From Perkinsus chesapeaki (lineage: Eukaryota; Perkinsozoa; Perkinsida; Perkinsidae): DNA of 49,004 nt. Position 1 is the stretch's first letter, and every line of letters starts with the position of its first letter. The position numbers and the translations under genes were made by a program. This document shows, one piece after another, positions 44,501 to 49,004 of this stretch. The notes beneath the pieces are model-generated. The model was not told the DNA's origin, made no database searches, and saw only the letters and a list, made by a program, of their open reading frames with translations. The stretch is from positions 1 through 49,004 of the forward strand of contig JAAPAO010000235.1 of NCBI GenBank assembly GCA_013115145.1. Reading direction: 5' to 3'.

Positions 44501-44711
44501 TACGAGAGAGCGCTGTTGCTACTAGTTATCTTGCTAAGAGTGATGCACTCGAATGCAATGATCACTGCTTTCACCAGGCGAGTTACTGTTATTTGTGTGC
44601 TAGATATCACGGTCGCCAAAGGAGAATCAAGAGGCTGTGCGATTAACAAGCGAAATGGCGGAGTTGGTCCCGGTTCAGATTGCTAGATTGAAGAGCGCAT
44701 TGAGTCGTTAG
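38512..44711 (+). CDS. KIFBP: KIF-binding protein (KIFBP/KBP)
   Basis: KIFBP is a TPR-like helical protein that binds kinesin motor domains and blocks their attachment to microtubules. Exon 1 (38512-38630, MVVTISADSDDPHSVIASA) joins exon 2 at 38912 (EPYKYYYKARELLEIA, matching the EPY...ARALLEE start of human KIFBP). Later exons give NLFWCEEVSKAEVRFLRALK, FILDCLQQLSNIWLGRADYT, ARQLEHN, then after a 44-nt intron REWSRNAISLADYYIGRGEF and WTAEYLMHAG. A roughly 1.98-kb intron (about 40322-42302) precedes IGEEKSDELVAELRRDIGRF. The C-terminal half has ARELFKVAQYFDQQALSVFV, LDGYASDHVGL, KRRVKLLEPVLEEV, RQLSYEIGDIYKQLSDGI and AVKSFTRFLDSFKAP. It ends MERLESLTTALSHYEWVRDY, then LTSEMAELVPVQIARLKSAL. 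Every block keeps the order of the human protein. A secreted-protein gene lies antisense in the long intron. Exons between 39540 and 40090 are unresolved. Confidence 0.92.
39981..40073. repeat. 31-bp tandem repeat, three copies
   Basis: Copies at 39981-40011, 40012-40042 and 40043-40073 begin TTCCTTTCTCAGAGGGCTTG. The first two are identical; the third differs near its end. The unit is not a multiple of three and sits just upstream of a KIFBP exon acceptor near 40085, so it is most likely intronic. Confidence 0.92.
41010..41459 (-). CDS. Small secreted protein of the same family, nested in a KIFBP intron
   Basis: Single exon. From the ATG at 41459 it has 149 residues. An upstream in-frame ATG at 41507 would add 16 residues before the leader, so I prefer 41459, where MELFYRFAIKLSILLWAQVL is a plausible signal peptide. 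The body carries FLWDDDDIREEVIELLNTRD and then DPDGLTYIRFPSGENYSMLD. This parallels WSDDEHRRAVVDSI followed by DPNDALMYTNLT in the protein at 268, and the closing strand of the other family members. It therefore looks like a one-module member of the secreted family. It ends TTCEE at the TAG at 41012-41010. It lies wholly inside the long KIFBP intron, on the opposite strand. No catalytic motif is visible; function unknown. Confidence 0.75.
   Translation of the reverse strand: MELFYRFAIKLSILLWAQVLNVEAIFYGAKWEDGVQKFTILCPDDATKPAYMLFANAVCYSVGFEHETVGDNAYFYFLWDDDDIREEVIELLNTRDIIPGGVDPDGLTYIRFPSGENYSMLDVGDGEHAGEALDPNVAAGLYGATTCEE
41905..41922. repeat. ACT microsatellite
   Basis: A short run of about six ACT units lies in the long KIFBP intron. 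Confidence 0.7.
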
Positions 44712-46784
44712 TGAATGGTTGTGATTCATGATAATCCTCTCCTTGGTTGCTTGCTTTTGTTGAAAGTCCCCTCAAATTGGGGTTCTCAATCACATGGCAA
44801 TGGAAGTTCCACTAAGGAAGATAATGTCATTCCTACCGGTATACCTCAGCATCATCCATTATCGTAAGGGCATTATGGAAGGTTGCTAAGATATTCTTGG
44901 TTCTTTCGCCAAACCATCTACCTCCCAGCTCAGGACCTGGGTCAGGACTTTTAGCTTAGGAGCAGCTTGGAGTACAACATCAACCAACTCCAAGGTGAGA
45001 AACTCAGGGCTTCCTAGATGGATTTTTTCCGACTACCATGAGGAGCCCTCTCCGCGGCGGCTTTGTGCTCCGTTGCTCCATCGCTCCGCTGTCGTTCGCC
45101 ATGGAGCACTGTACAGATAAGGCTTCTCTACCTATCTGTGATGTTCTCATCATCGAAATTCTATGAGGAACCATGGAGTTGCCTCTTAATGTCTCTGTTC
45201 GCTCTACGCTTCCGGTTCGCCGTAAACCGTTTACGTCCGTAGTCAGGAGAGATACTGCAAACTTTATACTAAACTTTAACACTCTTCTTCAACGTAAGTT
45301 ACGCTTCGTAACAGCCATAGAGGCCGCGCTCCCAATTTCCACTGGAAAGTGGGGAAATTTTCCAGCTTTCCAAGTATCGCTTTTAGCCTGAGACTCGATA
45401 CTTCGAGTGGCTCGGAGCGAGTCTCACCTGCATTCTAAGATGCGAACATCGGTGGGCCTGATTAAAAAGCGTCATTCCGATACAGAAAAGAGGACTCCTT
45501 CTCTAAACATTGAGACTGTCTGCGGAGTGGCCTGATTGGGAGTGAACCGTGGCCTTGTCGTGTGGCCTTGACACTAGAGCGTGAAGGTTGTGCCGTTTCG
45601 TCGGCGTCATTTCAGTCTCGACGCGTGCTGCTGGTCTACCAGGTTGATAGCGGCAGCCATGTGCTTACGTGTATACATAATGTATACACTAGAATGCACT
45701 TCACACAGACCCGCGGTTGTGCAGTTGAACTACAGTAGTTTGATTCGGCTCGTCACGGAGGAAATCTAGTGCGAGCGGCCGGGGCGATAAATAAAGTGGC
45801 GGCTATACTGAAAGCATTACCGGGAACCACTCACCTATCAGGATCATAGACGACTTCAGCAGGTCCGGAGTCAACTCCATAATCCGCGGTAAGATAGTTG
45901 AAACCATCAGTTTCCCTGGGTTGTCGACATCAAGCGTATGTAGTGCGGATCGATTTAGTCTAATCCAAGAAGATATGTTGGCACCAGTATCATATTTAGA
46001 ATATTAGTCATATTATATGACAATTGGCTCACAGGTCGGTCCTAGTGTTAACTGCGTGCAAATTGAAGCGAAGCCGTTTTATGATGAAGGAACGATACGT
46101 GAGCTTTTACAGCGACACGGTCCTAGACCTCCAAGGTCCTATACAAGGAAGCTTCTGTAACATGAGTTGCTGAGCGCTGAAACGAGCCTTCTACTACTAT
46201 AAACCGCCCGATCCGTCTTCTTACTGTTTCCACACGAGTTGCTTGTTTCAATATTATCCCCGAAAACGCTCAGCGTTTAGCGCTGGGAATTATCTGGAAA
46301 TTTCGAAAATGATGAGTACTGTTGAGGACCTATTCAAGAGAAGGCTTATCACTATTACTTCTGTTGTTAGATACAGTATCCCACTCTATCATCGGTGAGT
46401 AAGTTACTCAGAATAACCGATTACCTGCTGGAGCAAGTTTGAGTGTGATTGCCCAACTGCCAAAACATGTATCGTGTACACCGGGAATTGCAAAATACCG
46501 GCCAGGAGCCCAGTCGTGGCCTATTTTCCATTTCCGCTTGCAGTTCAGCTCGGTTAAGTTAGGCGTCCTTTGTGGGACTAGGGTAGCCTTCCGTGGCGAC
46601 GGTCTCGCCTCACGGGTTCGCAGCCTTGAGTTATTCATCCCAATGTATCTTCGTCTCATATCGTGGCTGTGGGTCCTTCTGGTCCTCATCCAAGTTTTCC
46701 AGACGTAGGTTTGCATTGCCGGTTTGTGGCAGCATGTCGTAATGTTCTGTATCTTTCAGCTACTCCGTGGAGGAAACTTCGAAG
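44712..46784. other. Large intergenic region without supported genes
   Basis: About 2.1 kb lie between KIFBP and the acidic coiled-coil gene. Open frames on both strands at 45004-45391 and 46408-46716 overlap each other and show no family motif or consistent splice sites. An unrecognised short gene cannot be excluded. Confidence 0.4.
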
Positions 46785-47836
46785 ATGGCCGCTGCTCCTG
46801 CAGATGACGAGTCAGCCGGAGATGACGACGCGCCCGATCCTGATAACGAGGGCGGCGGCGGCGCCGATGGTGACGCCGAAACGGACGATGATGAGGGCGG
46901 AGGAGCTGGTGAAGGGGGTGCCGGTGAAACACCCGATAAGGACGAGAAGCCGATTGAGCAGAAACCTGCGAGGTATGAGGATTAGCTACAGATCTGTTGG
47001 CACTTTGGGCTGCAGTGACCCGTTGGACTTGAGGATACTGGATGATGAGGCAGAGGCTGGAGAGAGACAGTCTAACCTACTGTCGCTTGCCGGAAGTTTC
47101 ATTAATCGAGCTTACATGAGACTGGGATTTGCCGTGATGCTTAGAGAGTATGTTGAGGAGAAATCGTTTGGCATGATAGGAGTGAGGTCGTCAGGTATGA
47201 GTTGCAGATAGAGAAGAAACTCAAGGTGTTGAACTCGGTTGTGGAACAGATTAGTGTAAGATATACATGATGGTATCATATACTATTTATGTACTGTATA
47301 GAGCGTCGAACTATTACTACTAGTAACAACCCAGCTCCTCCTATAACTCGTCAAGCGTTACCTTGGTTCCAGCCTTACCTTCCTATACTGCTTTTTCTGT
47401 GCTTGTTTGAGTTGTTCTCTCGAGAGTGATGCTTTCAAACTGCACTGTACACTAACCGTGAGATGTGATGTGCTTGCCAGACGTTATGGTTCATAATTTG
47501 TGGACTCTGTGATAGATTCCTCGACTTTCAGGCTCAGGGCGAGAGCTGGATAGAGGAGCTGAAGACTTTCCCATCGGTGAGGTCAACTTTCGCAAAAATG
47601 ATTCCAGAAATCTAGTGTGGTAGATGCAGAAGGAAGTTATAGCTCGGCATAAGGAAATGATAGATGACATCAAGGCAAAGTATCGACGAGTGATGCCGAA
47701 GTCTGAAGCGGGGGCGAGCGAGGGTGGTGGTGATGGTGACGAAGGCGCTTATGATGGTGAGGGCACCGAGCAGCAGACGACAGATGCGGACGAGGATGCT
47801 ACGGAAGCTGAAGCAGATGTGCAGGAAGAGGAGTGA
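46785..47836 (+). CDS. Acidic coiled-coil protein of unknown family
   Basis: I do not recognise the family. Exon 1 (46785-46972) encodes an Asp/Glu/Gly-rich head starting MAAAPADDESAGDDD. A 43-nt intron leads to DPLDLRILDDEAEAGERQSN and LLSLAGSFINRAYMRLGFAV. A 47-nt intron joins this to YELQIEKKLKVLNSVVEQIS, a coiled coil. Near 47530-47580, AQGESWIEELKTFPS is joined by a 47-nt intron to MQKEVIARHKEMIDDIKAKY. The tail is again acidic (TTDADEDATEAEADVQEEE), ending TGA at 47834-47836. The layout of an acidic head, a helical middle and an acidic tail is symmetrical. The sequence between 47255 and 47525 is probably an intron. A histone-chaperone-like or scaffold role would fit the charge but has no motif support. 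Confidence 0.6.
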
Positions 47837-48033
47837 GTGCTAGTAGATGTATCCCATGACATGATGATGAAGTGTATATTTCTTCACTAGAAGCGGTGTT
47901 GTGGTGAACTGCCCATAAGGCTATGTTCAATGTACTACGTTGAGTATCTTCAATAGGGTATTTGATAGTGCATCGATTATCATAAGCTACATCATACGTG
48001 GCTCACATTTATCAGTTTTATTACTCTTACGGT

Positions 48034-49004
48034 ATGGCATCATCAACTTCGGAGGTGACTCGTCGGTTCATATCATCTGATAATTTGAAAGTTCTTAATC
48101 AACTACAAGAAAGCCTCAAAGGCTCCTTGGCAACTCCGGTCTTTTGGGAATATGCAATGATGTGCTTCAGCACTCCCAGACCGAGTAAGGCTGCTCTCGT
48201 TATACAATTAACAGTGTAGATCACGAATTTGTTCATCATTCTTTGCGACTTTGGGAAGCCAAACATCATTAGCCATTACGATTCTATTATTCACCGCGGC
48301 TTCTTTACCGAAGTCCTTTTCTCTATTCGTCTGCAAAAATGAGTCGAAATATGTGGTAATTAGTTGAAGCAATGGGGCCCTTGATAGGTACCGACTTTGA
48401 CGGAACTGCTAAATTTTCCCGTTTGGATCCAATAAGGAATTGCATTCAAACGATAGCTGCCGCCAATAATTGGATTTATCATACCGATTCTGCGGGGAAT
48501 GTGAGTCTTGAATTTCTCATTATTACCCGAATCACTTTATCAGATCCATCTTCGTTCCAGTAACACCTCCAACGAGCCAGCTGTGGTGCTGCTACAGGGA
48601 CATCTTGACATTGTGTGCAGTCAGTAAGGGAGCCCGACACGCTCTAGCAGATTCAGCTTTTGGAATTGAACAGTTTTGATAATCGTGTTATCGTTGACAA
48701 TTGTGACGTTCATCATTCTCTTGCAGGAACTCATCAGCCAAACACGACTTTGAGAAGGATCCAATTAACGTTAGGATTTCTGAAGATGGTCAATGGATAA
48801 GATCTATCAAGGAGACCACTCTTGGTGAGCATCTCAATATCATCCTCCCAAAGATTGCTTTACTGGCCTTAGGAGCTGACAATGGCGTTGGTGTTGCTGG
48901 AGCGCTGGCTGCTCTAACGGTAATGCCTCGAGAGCCTCCAATCGAAGTCATTCTTACTGCAAATGAGGAAACTAATTTTGAAGGTGCTGAAGGTGCAGAT
49001 TCAA
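48034..49004 (+). CDS. PepD-type cytosolic dipeptidase (M20 family), cut by window end
   Basis: M20 dipeptidases of the PepD (Xaa-His, aminoacyl-histidine dipeptidase) type use two zinc ions to split dipeptides in the cytosol. The ATG at 48034 gives MASSTSEVTRRFISSDNLKV and then VFWEYAMMCFSTPRPS, in place of the family's F-x-x-I-x-x-I-P-R-P-S. Next are AAANNWIYHTDSAGN and PAVVLLQGHLDIVC, with the metal-binding His and nearby Asp (H-x-D). DFEKDPINVRISEDGQWIRS and TTLGADNGVGVAGALAALTV follow, with the bridging Asp in ADNG; a 47-nt intron splits TTLG from ADNG. Then comes ILTANEETNFEGAEGA, with the catalytic Glu pair. The order matches PepD up to about one third of its usual length, where the window stops. 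The exon between the first and second blocks is approximate. Confidence 0.9.

Noticed and set aside
1-49004. CRISPR array, operon or bacterial defence system
   Set aside because: The tandem repeats lack regular unique spacers, and the genes are spliced eukaryotic genes.

Overview
The window looks like the nuclear genome of an intron-rich alveolate protist. Perkinsus or a close relative is my best guess, but this is inferred from gene style (ordinary eukaryotic core genes cut by many 42-50 nt GT-AG introns, plus expanded families of small secreted proteins) and not from any marker gene. There is no bacterial, plasmid or phage signature, no CRISPR array and no rRNA or tRNA gene that I could support. 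Most long ORFs are chance; real genes were found by joining short exons whose peptides match known families.

Layout. 0.3-1.1 kb (+): secreted two-module protein of unknown function with a frame break. 1.7-8.8 kb (-): three housekeeping genes in a row, Rpn3/PSMD3 (proteasome lid), BCP1/BCCIP (nuclear chaperone) and RBMX2/Ist3 (splicing, RES complex). 9.0-11.0 kb (-): unrecognised coiled-coil gene. 11.1-12.9 kb (+): tandem pair of four-exon GNAT acetyltransferases with hydrophobic leaders. 13.6 kb: 21-bp in-frame repeat. 14.1-14.9 kb (-): second secreted two-module protein. 16.2-19.2 kb (-): MATE transporter. 20.4-21.9 kb (-): exosome subunit Rrp40/EXOSC3. 22.5-26.9 kb (-): translation factor eIF2A. 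27.2-28.3 kb (+): intronless secreted subtilisin.

29.4-32.4 kb (+): tandem pair of genes from a family I cannot name, each with a UIM-like (ubiquitin-interacting) helix. 32.8-37.1 kb (+): membrane-protein exons followed by PX-domain exons, one or two genes. 37.35-38.2 kb (+): small PX-only protein. 38.5-44.7 kb (+): KIF-binding protein (KIFBP). A roughly 2 kb KIFBP intron holds, on the opposite strand, a third member of the secreted family (41.0-41.5 kb). 46.8-47.8 kb (+): acidic coiled-coil protein. 48.0 kb to the edge (+): N-terminal part of a PepD-type M20 dipeptidase.

The genes do not form one pathway. Core genes (proteasome, exosome, splicing, translation, kinesin regulation) alternate with lineage-style accessory genes that are secreted, tandemly duplicated or of unknown family. 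Exon borders were set by eye from splice consensus and reading phase. They are exact where stated and approximate elsewhere; spans run from the chosen start codon to the stop and include introns.
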